Shown one piece after another: positions 10,004 through 20,924 of a stretch of DNA of 64,000 nucleotides (positions within the stretch are counted from its first letter, which is position 1; each line of letters starts with the position of its first letter). The position numbers and the translations under genes are program-made. The notes under the pieces are model-generated. The model worked only from the letters and a program-made list of their open reading frames with translations. It was not told the origin of the DNA and did not search any database. The DNA is from Andrena cerasifolii (taxonomy: Eukaryota > Arthropoda > Insecta > Hymenoptera > Andrenidae). The stretch lies in NCBI RefSeq assembly GCF_050908995.1, contig NC_135121.1, positions 744,001 through 808,000 of the forward strand. Direction: 5' to 3'.

Positions 10004-11158
10004 ATGCCCACTCGCGCATCCGCGGCCTCTTCAAACATTTCTCCTTCAGCGACGGGGGATGCCTCCATACAGGAACTTCTCACCTCCCTCCAGTTAAGCA
10101 TCGTGGGACAGATGCGGGAACAGCGGAGGGATGACGAGGCCCGCTGGCAGAGGGAAGCCGCTGACCGACAGACACAAGCGGCTTTCGAGGCGCGCATGGC
10201 GAATATGGAGGAGCGAATTCAGGTCGTAACCGCTTCGTTACAAAACGGCTGTAGTTCGGTTGGTAGCGGCGCGAACCCTCGGGGTGGGGAGAATGTGCCT
10301 GTTGTAAATAGTGTTGTAAATTGTGTTCCCCCGGCGCATGTCCCCGCACCCGTCAGTGTGCCCGCCGCTGCTTCTTTGTCGGAACCGCACGTTCTCAGTT
10401 TGGGATACGCTGTGAAACCGACAATATTTAATGGGAAAAATTCGTGGGAGGAGTATAAGGTGCAATTTGAGACGATCGCGCGCGCGAATGGTTGGAATGA
10501 CCAAAAGAAGGCTACAGCCTTGATCGCTTCTCTCGGGGGCTCTGCGAGGAGCGTCCTCACGACGCTCTCCGCTGCCCAATGTGAAAGTTTCGCGGAATTG
10601 GTTTCGGCATTCGAATTCCGCTACGGGGCGAAAAATCTGTCCAATTTGAACTACGTACTCTTCCAGAGCCATATGCAGCGGAGAGATGAAAGCATCTCCT
10701 CGCTCGCCACCAAAATCGAACGTTTAGCGCAGTCCGCGTTCGCCGACTGCCCGGTGGAAACCCGTGACAAGCTCGCCGCGTCTCAATTTGTGACGGCATT
10801 GTCAAGCTCTGCCATGCAGCGGGAGCTGCGGCTCGGCGGGTTCACGTCCCTAAGAGCCGCGGTGACTAGAGCACTAGAAATTGAGGCCGTTGAGGCGATG
10901 TCTCGCGGCCCCCCGGTCGAGTCACGAAAAAGGTACTCGGAGAAACGGAAGGCTAAACCCTCCGAATTTACAAAATTCCCGGAAAAGAGGAGGAGGATCG
11001 ACAAGCCCGAGCACCAGAACGACGACACACCAAGGATTACCTGCTGGCTCTGTGGCAAAACGGGCCACGTTCAAAGGAACTGCTTCAAGGCCAAGAACGG
11101 CCGGACCAACGACGCCCCCAGGAGACCCAACTCGGGAAACGGGAAGCGGACGGTGTAA
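10004..11158 (+). CDS. gag: Gypsy Gag polyprotein
   Basis: An intact frame. The first ATG in the frame (9965) lies inside the LTR, so the start at 10004, just after the primer-binding site, is more likely, giving about 384 residues. The middle carries a capsid-like region (FNGKNSWEEYKVQFE, then ARSVLTTL), typical of retrotransposon capsid domains. Near the C-terminus is one CCHC zinc knuckle, CWLCGKTGHVQRNC (C-x2-C-x4-H-x4-C), preceded by a basic region and followed by a basic tail. It would form the particle that packages the element's RNA. The next gene, protease, is in a different frame, so a ribosomal frameshift would be needed to make the fusion. Confidence 0.9.
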   Translation: MPTRASAASSNISPSATGDASIQELLTSLQLSIVGQMREQRRDDEARWQREAADRQTQAAFEARMANMEERIQVVTASLQNGCSSVGSGANPRGGENVPVVNSVVNCVPPAHVPAPVSVPAAASLSEPHVLSLGYAVKPTIFNGKNSWEEYKVQFETIARANGWNDQKKATALIASLGGSARSVLTTLSAAQCESFAELVSAFEFRYGAKNLSNLNYVLFQSHMQRRDESISSLATKIERLAQSAFADCPVETRDKLAASQFVTALSSSAMQRELRLGGFTSLRAAVTRALEIEAVEAMSRGPPVESRKRYSEKRKAKPSEFTKFPEKRRRIDKPEHQNDDTPRITCWLCGKTGHVQRNCFKAKNGRTNDAPRRPNSGNGKRTV

Positions 11159-11175
11159 GGGGGAGACGCCGGACC

Positions 11176-14100
11176 TTGAGGAGCAGTCCCCCGGTCGTCA
11201 AGAGTGTGGCGATGCGGGAGGCGACTGGAGATCCAGAAATTCCGTACGAAGAGATATGCGTATGTGGAAAAATTGCGGGGAAACCCTGTAGAATCATCTT
11301 AGACACGGGTTCCCCCGTTAACCTTCTGGACAAGGAGTTGTGTCCGTCGAAGGGCATCGTCCGGACGAGACTCGAACACTACGGGTGAGAAAATTAAAGT
11401 CTTCGGTAAGAAGAGCTTGGAAGTCAACATCGGAGGACTTTCGAGCGTAGAAGACTTCTACGTCGTAGACATGGTGGAGAAGTGCATCCTGGGAGCAGCG
11501 TTCCTGAAGAAACACGGTTGCAGCATCGACCTGTCCCGGAGTGTGCTGTGCCTTCCCGGCAAACCGGAGATACGCCTGGGCGAACCGACCGCCGAGAAGA
11601 AGCGGCAGGAAGAAGAGAAGGAAACGGTCGTCCCACAGCATTTGGAGGAGCTGTACACACGCTGCTCGTCAGGTTTGTCAGAAAGCCAGAAGAAGCTGTT
11701 TGCTGACCTGCTCTATGAATTTCAGGATGTTTTCGCCACGGATTCGAACCAGATCGGGACCTGTGATCGGGGGAAACACACCGTTAACACTGGAGACTAC
11801 CCACCCATAAAACAGGCGCCGCGGAGGCTGCCTCTACATCGTCGAGCAGAGGTGGAAGAACTGCTCCGGAAGATGAAGGCCCAGGGCGTGATCGAAGAAT
11901 CACGGAGTCCCTGGTCCTCTCCGATCGTCCTCGTAAAGAAGAAGGACGGGACCATAAGATTCTGCGTAGATTTCCGACGCCTGAACGAAATTACGAAGAA
12001 GGACTCGTATCCTCTTCCCCGGATCAAGGATACCCTGGACGCACTCGCCGGATCTTCGTGGTTCTCGACTGTGGACTTGCAGAGCGGATACTGGCAGATC
12101 TCTATGGACGAAAAGGATCGAGAGGAAACTGCTTTTTCTGTAGGAACAGGATTGTGGCAGTTCAAGGTGATGCCCTTCGGATTGTGCAATGCCCCCGCAA
12201 CGTTCGAACGCCTGATGGAAGACGTACTACAAGATCTGACCTGGAAGATCTGCTTAGTTTACTTAGACGACATCATTATCTACGGGAGTGACTTCGAGCA
12301 GGAGCTCGAACGCCTTCGAGCAGTGTTTTCGCGCCTACGTCGAGCCGGACTATTGATGAGCCCCAAGAAATGCTGCTTCTTCTGCCGAGAAGTGAAGTAT
12401 CTGGGCCACATCGTCACCGAGAGCGGAGTCAAGACGGATCCAGAGAAGATCAGAGCAATATCGGATTGGCCACAGCCGAAGAATATCACGGAATTAAGAA
12501 GGTTCCTCGGATTGTGTACGTATTACCGAAAATTTGTGAAGGATTTCTCCAGGATTGCCAAGCCCCTGCATCGCCTCACCGAGACCAAGCAGGATTACCG
12601 TTGGACCAAAGAATGCCAAGAAGTTTCCAGGAGCTGAAGAAGAGACTCACCGGAGCCCCGGTACTAGCGTACCCAGTGGCAGGAAAGGACTTCATTTTGG
12701 ATATGGACGCCTCCTCCGGCTTCGCCATAGGCGGCGTCCTCTCACAGGAACACGAAAGACAAGAAAAGGTTGTCGCCTACTTCTCCAAGACTTTGGGGAA
12801 AGCTGAGAGGAACTACTGCGTCACCTGGAGAGAGCTACTGGCAGTGGTGAAATCCATCGAACACTTCCATCACTACCTTTACGGACGAAGATTTATCGTA
12901 AGGACGGACCATGCAGCGCTACGTTGGCTACTGACCTTCAAGACCCCCGAAGGACAAGTCGCACGTTGGATTAAACGACTACAGGAGTACGACTTCGAGA
13001 TTCGTCACCGGGAAGGGAAAGCTCATAGGAACGCCGATGGACTATCCAGAAGACCTTGCTCCGAAGAAGACTGTAAGAACTGCGATCGACTAGAGAAGAA
13101 GGAAGCGGAAGCGGAAAGAGGTTTTACGACGAAGATTCACGGGATATTCTACGATGATGAGAGGACTGAGTGGAAAAGAAGTCAAGAAAAGGATGAAGAA
13201 ATAGGGTTCATCCTTAAAAAGAAAGGGGAAGGGGAGAAGCCCGTCTGGCAAGACGTCGCTCGTTTCTCCCCGCAGCTGAAGTATTACTGGACAATCTGGG
13301 ACTCGCTGGAAGTTCACGAAGGTTTACTTTGCAGGAAATGGGAGTCCCACGATGGCGCAACGACCTCGTGGCTTTTGGTGGTGCCACACGAAAGGGTTGC
13401 AGAGGTACTGCAGGAGTTTCATGATGCTCCAGCAGCTGGACACTTCGGAGTAAACAAGACCTTGGCGAGGATTCGCCAACAGTTCTTCTGGCCCACGTGT
13501 CGACAGGACGTTGAAGAGTGGTGCCGGCGGTGTGACACCTGTGCGGCGAAGAAGGGACCACGCCAGACGGGAGCAGGGAACCTGAAAGTGTACAACGTGG
13601 GAGCTCCGTTCGAGAGGCTTGCCCTGGACGTTGTGGGTCCGCTCCCGAGGTCCCAAGCCGGGAACAGGTTTATGCTGGTTGTGGCAGACTATTTCACCAG
13701 ATGGCCGGAGGTCATCGCGATGCCAGACCAGCGAGCTGTCACAGTGGCAAGAGCTCTTTTGCATAACGTAGTTCGTCGTCATGGTGTACCGTTAGAGATA
13801 CACACGGACCAAGGAAGGAACTTCGAATCCTCCGTCTTCAGGGAACTGCTGAAGCTGCTTGGAATCAGAAAGACACGAACAACTCCCCTGCATCCTCAAT
13901 CCGACGGGCTGGTAGAACGTTTGAACAGGACATTGCTTCAATACCTCGCAATGTTTGTTTCAGAACACCAGCGGGATTGGGACGAGTGGATCCCCATGTT
14001 CCTCCTCGCTTATAGATCAGCACGTCACGAGGCTACGCAACTGACCCCAGCGATGATCCTGTATGGCCAGGAACTTCGTTTACCCCTGCAGTTATGGAGA

Positions 14101-14543
14101 GGATTACCTCCAGAAATAGAGGAAGACCAGGACATTGAACAGGGATACTCCGAATGGATCCGAGGGAAAATGAAGAAGATCCACGAATTTGTTCGCCGCC
14201 GTCTGGACATCTACAGCTCCAAGATGAAGACGTGGTACACAGGCACGTACACGCAGTGGAGTTCCAGCCAGAAGAACGAGTGTGGTTGTTTCAACCAAGA
14301 AGAACGAAAGGGAAATGCCCGAAACTACAAGGTGACTGGGAAGGCCCATACGAGGTAGTGGATCGGATCAACGACCTCGTCTATAGGATACAACGTTCGC
14401 CTAGGAAGAAGTGCCAGGTTCTCGATACCCCACGACGAGGGACAAGGTGTCGGGGGACTGCCACCGCGGCTGGGATACGCACTCCCGAATTCTTCGAATG
14501 TGCCATAATAGCGTGGCGGTCCGCAGCGGGGGCGCGGACATAG
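11176..14543 (+). pseudogene. pol: Gypsy Pol (protease, RT, RNase H, integrase), three frameshifts
   Basis: Protease: ILDTGSPVNLL near 11296-11330. After a frame change near 11380, RT is open at 11417-12637 with VDFRRLN, FSTVDLQSGYWQI and the catalytic YLDD near 12260. A second shift near 12615 moves RNase H and integrase into another frame (to 14358): RNase H has LDMDASSGFAIGG, TDHAALRWL and NADGLSRRP. Integrase has an HHCC zinc site (H...H...CRRCDTC) and a D-D-E core (LALDVVGPL, HTDQGRNF, DGLVERLNR). A third shift near 14230 carries the GPY/F-type tail (VWLFQP, WEGPYEVVD) in frame 3 up to about 14400. All domains are well kept, so the damage is recent. Sequencing or assembly indels are an alternative for any one shift. 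Confidence 0.9.
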
Positions 14544-15574
14544 GTGAAAGCGCCCCGCTAGCCCCCTGGAGGAGACCCCACGAGCCCCCGGGACGGCCGG
14601 GATGGAGGATCTCGTGGGGTACCCAGGAAAAAGAAGGAGAAGGGTGGACAGCAGACGGGAAATGGCATCCCCAATCACCAGGCGGACAAGCGGTGCTTGG
14701 ACCGGCTGGAGGGGATGTCGCGGAGACGGGAGCGCTAACCGGACGCACAGGACGGTCCCCTGGGACAGCACCAGAGGCCTAGAAGAGGAATGGGGCCATC
14801 AGGATGCCAAGGATTGGAGTACTGGAGGAGTATTGAAGAAAGAAGAGAGAAGACTCCACGAGCTGGAAGTACCGGGCGGATTGATCGGGGAACGGGCCGA
14901 TAGCAAGCTCATTGTTTAGGTGTGAGCCTCTGCTTTCGTGCTCGGTTCGCCTTTCCGTCCTCCAGGTTCTCTCGACTCCAACGTCTTTCAATATCAAAAT
15001 GGATCGGCTAAAGTGTTGTCGCTTATTTATTAGGCAACCCTGCAGATAGCCGCCTGGAGTAATACCGGAAGGAATTTGGAGTAGCGTCATCCGAGGGAGC
15101 ACAGGACAACGCGTCAGCCGGAGGCACGACCGCGAGCTGGAGCAGGGACGGTTTACACACTTTCGCACGCGAGGGACCCAGGAGCAGGAGAGGAAAGAAA
15201 AAAAAACGGAAGAGAGAAGAGACAAGGAAAAAGAATGACAGTACCGACCGCCGGACGACAGGACTCCCCCACCCGTTTTTGCCCAAGAAGAGGACGCGTT
15301 GCCGAAGAAGAGAAGCCTTACCAAGAGAGAAGCGCCCAAGAAAGAAGACGCAAGTGGAGGGTAAGGACGGGAAAGTTCTTCGGGGGAATCCGCCGTACCC
15401 ACGCCTTGCCCAGGGTTTTTGGGTGGTTTTCCCCTTGGGCGTGAAGGCGAATGCCGAGGCGCCGGACGGAAGAGGCCACGCAGCGTTTTTCCACTCTTTC
15501 GGACCAGGGTACGGCTGCCAGCAACGAAGAGGCTGCAGCGGTCGGGACGACCACTCTTTCAGAGGGGGAGGCAG
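14544..15574 (+). other. Non-coding 3' part of the gypsy element
   Basis: GC-rich sequence between integrase and the polypurine tract. Its first 400 bases and two later blocks (about 14863-14950 and 15396-15460) are shared with the non-autonomous element at 34462-38234, in the same order. That conservation suggests cis-acting roles such as packaging or replication, by inference. Open frames here are not credible genes. Confidence 0.7.
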
Positions 15575-15846
15575 TGTTGCGAGCACCCTTTGGTTGGAAT
15601 CCAGGGCCTGCTGGTGCTCGTGACAAGAAAAAGAGGACAGCGAGAAGAAGGCGATCGGATCGATCGCCTGTCAAGCTGTCATTCGATAGCCAGACGCCAT
15701 TACAAGCAGACGCATCGACATATACATATTTCTTGCGCGTTTGTGATTACATTCGGTTTATCTGTTACCCTGTTTCTGGTAATGTTCTATTGCTTCTATT
15801 GTACTTTAGTATTAAACGTCTACTATGCCTAACTGAAACTATAACA
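15575..15846 (+). repeat. 3' LTR of the gypsy element
   Basis: 272 bp, nearly identical to the 5' LTR, followed directly by the ATAT duplication. Confidence 0.95.
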
Positions 15847-15850
15847 ATAT

Positions 15851-16397
15851 TATAATGTAAATACCACAACATATAGGACATTCCATGATACTGGAAAATA
15901 ATAAAATACCGCCGACATTAGTATTAACCGATGTGCACCACGGGGAGGTTGTCGGTCGGTTTTTCACATAATATGAATAACGCCACATGTGATGCAACAT
16001 GAATCACGCAACATGTAGTATACCAACAGTAAAAGTGCGCATAGATTGTAACGTCTGCAATAACAAATAAATTGTAATATCGTGAAATATTAGAAAATAT
16101 TATACACAAGCCGTTAAGGGGGCCGTCTCCTTTTTGTTATGGTCCGAATCGATCGAAGCGCCCTTGTAAACAGACGGACCCTAATGAAACTACTGCGGTC
16201 GGTAAAAAGAAGTTGTACAATGGTGACATCTACCGGTACTCTACGTAGACGAATTTTTGACAGCATAGTTGCCGCATGTTCTGTTGTCTCCGTCTCTGCC
16301 GCGCTGTTGCCACAGCTCCTTCTATTGAGAAGCTTGGAGGAATACGGCACGAGAGCTGCGTCTAGGCAGCGATCGCCGGGCTCCATGTACCGCTGAT
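15851..16397. other. Spacer with a piggyBac-like terminus
   Basis: AT-rich at first. At 16114-16117 a TTAA is followed by gggggccgtctcc. The same end occurs inverted at 32474-32489 (ggagacggccccc then TTAA). TTAA is the piggyBac target, so these may be ends of one or two piggyBac-type non-autonomous elements; no internal transposase was found. Confidence 0.4.
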
Positions 16398-16490
16398 GGA
16401 GGGGGGAACATCGACAGGAGCGGTGGTTATGTGTGAGGAACTGCGGTGCATCAGTCACGCACACATAACCACCGCTGTAGGTGTTTCCTC
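16398..16490. mobile_element. Short palindromic MITE related to the Mutator-type terminus
   Basis: The left arm (gaacatcgacaggagcggtg, then gttatgtgtg) and the right arm (cacacataaccaccgctgta, then ggtgtttcctc) are inverted copies of about 31 bp with about 25 bp between. The same sequence type occurs at 26137-26221 and 27583-27681. Confidence 0.7.
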
Positions 16491-18088
16491 GTGCATCAGC
16501 TGTAGCTGGAGCCCGCCAAATCCTGCGTCTAGCATCAGAGCCTCGCTGAACGTAAAGGAGGATAGCACTATTGAAAGATAGAGAGGTTGAGTAGTGAAGT
16601 TAGGAAACATGTCAATGAAACAATACTAATTTAGTATTTATTTATACATAGAACGATGCAATACTTTGTACAATCAATGTGCAAATTCAAAGCATACAAT
16701 TTGAATAAGGTACATCACCGAAGTGTAACATGCCGATCGTAATGAAATTTATGACTGCTGTAATTCTTCTAAAAACATATGCCGCTTTTTTTTCATCTAA
16801 CTATACATCAAATTATCTTTTATATCAACAAGAATTGTCTGTTTCAATAATAGTTTTGTACATGGTTTTCTTCGGAATTGTTATTCCACGGTTGTAAAAA
16901 TTTATCAATATAAACCAGAGTTCAGTACTAACAATACTGATATTTGGGAATGTCCCATTAAACGATTTTATTTAGCTACGATCCTCTGTTTGTTTGTTTG
17001 TTTGATTCAAATCTGGAAACTCAATTTTAAACCACTTCCAACCATCCAATTCCCTCGAAACTTTGCAGAGGTGCGTAGTTTGGTTGACAATACAAAATTA
17101 TGAAAAAACTCCGAGTGGGTGAAAAAATTACCTAGTCACCAATAAATAATAACCCATAACAATAAATCAACCATTCTTCAAGCAAACTGTTAAACTGCAT
17201 ACAGCAATAAGAGTAATGTAAATCCACAAACACTAAAAACTAGAAAAAGTATATTAAAAAATTTATAATAAACGATTTTATGAAAAATGCATTAAAAAAT
17301 AAAAAATAATTATTTTCTTATACTACAATTTCGATGGTGTATTTGCACATAAAATCGTGGAGCAGGATATCTCGCAACAAATTCATTTCGACACTTGAGG
17401 CTATACTAAATTGATTCATATTCTGTTATGAAATATTCTGAACCACGTTTTTATTTAAAGTTGAAAAACACCATCGAAATTGTAGCACAACACTAGAAGT
17501 ATTTTTTAGTTGTTAGTGCCTTTTTGACAAAATCGTTTAACAGAACATTTTTTTATATTTTTTTTGTTTCTAATCAAGTTATAGTCATTACAATAAATCA
17601 ATCCAACTTCATTGGAGAATTGAAATTCGACATTCAAGCTTTCGCCCCTTTGAAATGGACAGATAAAAATGGTGTATTTCCTCTTCTTCTTTGACGGTCT
17701 TCCTACAATTTTCTTAGGTCGCTCGTACCGAAAGATGACATAGGCAGTGTGGATCTGTAACACATTATGAAGTTCATTAGGAAATACTTAATTGTAGTTT
17801 TGTAAACGTACAAAATTTTACTGTAGATGTATAAGCTGTTAAACTTTACCTGAAATATGGTACTTATCATTCCATTTGTCCTGACATTACTGTCCCATAA
17901 ACCATGTTTGCAGTAATTTGGTAAAGAATCCGCCTGTAACAAATGATCGCAGACATTTCTGTAAGTTTTATATAAAAGTAAAAATTTGTTTCAATAATTC
18001 GTCGAACATCATGTATACCTGCGAGGCCCGTGTGAATCAACCTGGCGCATTTGATCGAGCCCGATTCCGTCTGTCTGCTCCTGTGAAC
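16491..18088. other. AT-rich region, no supported gene
   Basis: Contains a weak 18-bp inverted repeat (ctacaatttcgatggtgt at 17323-17340, inverse at 17468-17485), possibly a degraded small element. Minus-strand open frames at 17506-17763 and 17867-18214 have no recognisable domain. Confidence 0.45.
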
Positions 18089-18090
18089 TA

Positions 18091-18270
18091 GAGCTGTTAC
18101 TTTTTTACCCGTCGGGTACTCGGCTACCCGAAACAACTTCAAGGAATTGAATGCTTTATTGTCTATGGTATTGTTTGATATTAGGTAAAAATGATCGAAC
18201 AATACCACATTCAATGGCTTGAACTTATTCCGGGTAGCCGGTTACCCGACGGGTCAAAAAGTAACAGCTC
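18091..18270. mobile_element. 180-bp Tc1/mariner-type MITE
   Basis: Terminal inverted repeats of about 40 bp start gagctgttactttttt (left) and gagctgttactttttgac (right, reversed). TA dinucleotides flank it at 18089-18090 and 18271-18272. Arms contain acccgtcgggta and cggctacccg. No coding capacity; it would depend on a transposase supplied in trans. Confidence 0.8.
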
Positions 18271-18369
18271 TACTGTGAATTTAGAAATGTGTCTGAAAAA
18301 ATTAAAGGGTGAATTAAATTTATTATTTTCTTCTTCACTTCTTCGGGGAAGTGACGGCGGCGTCGATCG

Positions 18370-18462
18370 ACTCGCGTGATCATATGATCCGCGAGTAAGA
18401 GTGCCATCGCTGGCACTTGTCACCACTGACGGGGTCAGTGGTACCGCGCTTTACAACGCGGT
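18370..18462. other. Row of four short perfect hairpins at the YqaJ 3' end
   Basis: Four stem-loops follow one another: 18370-18396 (actcgcg/cgcgagt around the palindrome gatcatatgatc), 18400-18417 (agtgcca/tggcact), 18422-18442 (accactgac/gtcagtggt), 18443-18462 (accgcg/cgcggt). The last contains the stop codon of the YqaJ frame in its loop. All stems are perfect, which suggests selection or a special replication/termination role. Function unknown. Confidence 0.7.
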
Positions 18463-19199
18463 GCGACGCCGGGCCGTTATAATAGTTTCATTATTTCTGG
18501 AGGGAGACCTTTTTCGCTTTTTCAAGCTTTTCGGTTTTTCTTTCGCTCTCTCTGCTAGAATAAATTGTGGCTCCCGAATAGTCATGCACCTATTGTGCCG
18601 ACTATCTATTAATTCGGGTAGCATGCATTCTAAATAAAATTGAACAAGTTTTGGCTCCATTTCTCTTTTCCAAAACGCATCATCTCTCTCTATTTTTATA
18701 GATTTCAACCCTTTCGGGGTCCAAAGGCAAAATATACAGTACTTTCTGTCAGTAATGTGTAACTGGCCTTGTATTTGATAAAAATAGTGATGCGTTTTAC
18801 TTATCGAAATACCTGCGTTACGCGTGAACATGCGCCGGACAGCGGGAACTTGTTCAATAGCTTCTTCAGGTGTAAAGTTCTCCGCTGATTTGGGGCATTT
18901 GATTTCCAAAATACCCTCTTGACCGATGATTCCATCCGGTGAAGCTCCTAAGAAGGCGATGCAGCTGTCGATGAAAAATCCACATTCCGCAATATCTGTA
19001 TATTGCTTCTTCAATTCTTCGCGAGCAATATTCTCGCATTCTTTCCCGTATTCCACCGCGGGTGCACTAATTATCTTCGGATAAAGAATTGATTTTACTG
19101 TATTTGCGCAAAGCGTGTCAGGTCGGCGACGGCACACTTGTCCAAAATTGGATGCTGTCAACAATTTGGACCTGTACTGCAACCATTTGCGGTTCTTTG
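18451..19199 (-). pseudogene. YqaJ/lambda-exonuclease domain, C-terminal half of a transposase fusion
   Basis: The frame runs without a stop from the Copia insertion point at 19199 down to the stop at 18451-18453. It begins with a TASNFG motif near its start and has the lambda-exonuclease-family catalytic residues: E in YGKECE, D in GASPDG, E-x-K in LEIKCP, and Q in YQIQGQL. This family degrades one strand of double-stranded DNA ends and often acts in recombination. The tail is basic (KKRKRSPSR). It has no start of its own: on removing the Copia element and one CTTTG copy it joins in frame with the Mutator-like transposase upstream, so the two are one broken gene of roughly 945 residues. Confidence 0.85.
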
Positions 19200-19414
19200 T
19201 GTGGGGTTATTTTTATTAATACTGAAAGTTCCTATGTATAGAATTAGTTTTTTTTTTTTGGAAGTTGGTAAGACGAGGTGTGTGGATTTGTGGTTGTGTG
19301 ACGAGAGAGAGAACACCCGAGTGTAATGTAATCCTCATAATTATTTCTTAATTATATTCAGTTAATCTTCAATAAATGTGTGTCGTATTATTGAAAAAGA
19401 CCTATTCCACCACA
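19200..19414 (+). repeat. 5' LTR of the Copia element
   Basis: 215 bp, TG...CA ends, flanked on the left by CTTTG. Confidence 0.95.
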
Positions 19415-19514
19415 AATGGTAGCAGACCGTGGTTGGTGTTTTTTTTTTCTTTACTAAAGAGTGTTTTATGTGGGGATACTTGTCATAACCTAAAAAGGAA
19501 CACGTGTTGCGACC

Positions 19515-20924
19515 ATGGCGGATCATTGGAACATAGCTGCGGTAGAACCACTGGACGACGCAAATTACTTCTTGTGGCGTGAAAAGATAGAAGGGATACT
19601 GAGATCCAAAAAACTATGGAAGAAAGTTATAGGAGTCAAAGCACCTGAGAAACCAGTAGAAGGTGAGCAAAATTATGATACCAAATATAAAGCGTGGAAT
19701 GAATGGGATGATGACAACTATGCTGCCAGAACAATAATTCTGAACACGATGACAAAAGCACAACTGTTAAGATATAGTCAGGAAAGGAACGCAGATAAAT
19801 TATGGTATTCAATAAAGAACAATATGGCAGCAGAAACCGAGCAACTGAGAGCCAGATCCTTAAGTGAGTTATCGAACCTACGTATGAAAAAAGAAGAAAG
19901 CGTGGATACTTATATAAATAGAGCAGAAGCCCTTAAAAATCAGTGTGTGCAATTAGGTAAGCCTATCGAAGAATATGAACTAAGAATGTATATCTTAAAG
20001 GGTTTGAAATCTGAGTTCGATCAAAATGTAAGAGTGTTAGAATGCCAGAGGGACGTCACAATCAATGATATAAGGTATACACTTAAACAGGAAGAGTTGC
20101 GAAAGGAAAAAAGAAGAGAAGACAAAACTGCGAGAGACAATGAAAATGTAAGAAAGGTAAAAGAAAGAACAAAAAGTGAGATATATTGCTACAACTGTGG
20201 CAAGAAGGGTCACATGGCAGACGACTGTTACAGTAAAAAGAAATGTTTTAACTGCCAGGGATATGATCACATTGCAGCAGAATGTAAGAAGTCAAGAGGA
20301 TTTGGATCATCACGAGGAAGAGTGCATCGAGGGAATCATCGAGGAAATGGAAGAGGAAGAGGCAATGGGGATGGTCGTGGAAGAGGAGAAGCAATGATGA
20401 AAACAAATGAAGAAATGGTGGCAACGACAAGTGAAGGAACATACGAAGGAAAAGTGTCAGAAAAGAACCAAGGAGATAGAGATACTGAGTGGCTATTAGA
20501 TTCAGGCACAACAAGCCATATGACGAGCAATGCAAAAATCTTTGATACGATAGATCAAGACACAAGAGAAATAACTTTGGCAGACAAAGAAGGAAGAAAG
20601 CTGATTTCTGATGGAGTAGGAGAAGTTGTAATGAAACAGCAAGAGATTCAAAACAGAGTTAGATTGAAAAATGTGTTGTGTGTTCCTGATTTAAACACAA
20701 ATCTATTATCGGTGGCGAAATTTACTGATCATGGATATAAAGTAGAATTTGATAAAAAAGGTGCAATAATATATAAGAAAAAAGGGGAAATACAAATGAC
20801 AGCTGTGCGTATAGGGAACGCTTATTATGTGAAATCGAAGATATTGAATGACGAACAAGCAGCAACGGTAGAAGAAGACGACATTGGCACAGAAGACTCG
20901 GGCATGCAAACAAAAGAATTGTAG
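19515..20924 (+). CDS. Copia Gag, protease and start of integrase
   Basis: Starts at the first ATG after the primer-binding site (accATGG context). The N-terminal half is a copia-type Gag. Two CCHC knuckles follow (CYNCGKKGHMADDC and CFNCQGYDHIAAEC), then a glycine/arginine-rich stretch, then a protease with WLLDSGTTSHMT, in which D-S-G is the active site. The frame then enters the gag-pre-integrase region but ends early: the WHRRLGH motif expected next is in the other frame from about 20882, so a one-base frameshift lies near 20860-20881. Copia elements normally use a single long frame, so this is damage (or a sequencing indel). Confidence 0.9.
   Translation: MADHWNIAAVEPLDDANYFLWREKIEGILRSKKLWKKVIGVKAPEKPVEGEQNYDTKYKAWNEWDDDNYAARTIILNTMTKAQLLRYSQERNADKLWYSIKNNMAAETEQLRARSLSELSNLRMKKEESVDTYINRAEALKNQCVQLGKPIEEYELRMYILKGLKSEFDQNVRVLECQRDVTINDIRYTLKQEELRKEKRREDKTARDNENVRKVKERTKSEIYCYNCGKKGHMADDCYSKKKCFNCQGYDHIAAECKKSRGFGSSRGRVHRGNHRGNGRGRGNGDGRGRGEAMMKTNEEMVATTSEGTYEGKVSEKNQGDRDTEWLLDSGTTSHMTSNAKIFDTIDQDTREITLADKEGRKLISDGVGEVVMKQQEIQNRVRLKNVLCVPDLNTNLLSVAKFTDHGYKVEFDKKGAIIYKKKGEIQMTAVRIGNAYYVKSKILNDEQAATVEEDDIGTEDSGMQTKEL

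Larger units (their letters stand above)
9715..15846 (+). mobile_element. Full-length Ty3/gypsy LTR retrotransposon
   Basis: Two 272-bp LTRs (9715-9986 and 15575-15846) begin TGTTGCGAGCACC and end ATAACA. They differ at only about four positions, so the insertion is fairly young. A four-base duplication ATAT lies at 9711-9714 and 15847-15850. The primer-binding site ttggtgtcagaagtgggat follows the 5' LTR, and a polypurine tract (agagggggaggcag) precedes the 3' LTR. Order is gag, protease, RT, RNase H, integrase, which is the gypsy order. Pol is interrupted by three frameshifts. About 1.1 kb after pol is non-coding. Confidence 0.95.

Noticed and set aside
14325..15674. Several frames after gypsy integrase on both strands
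   Set aside because: The region is shared with a non-coding element in scattered blocks and the frames are not conserved between the copies.
17506..17763. Minus-strand frame with a short basic stretch
   Set aside because: Low-complexity, AT-rich context and no family resemblance.
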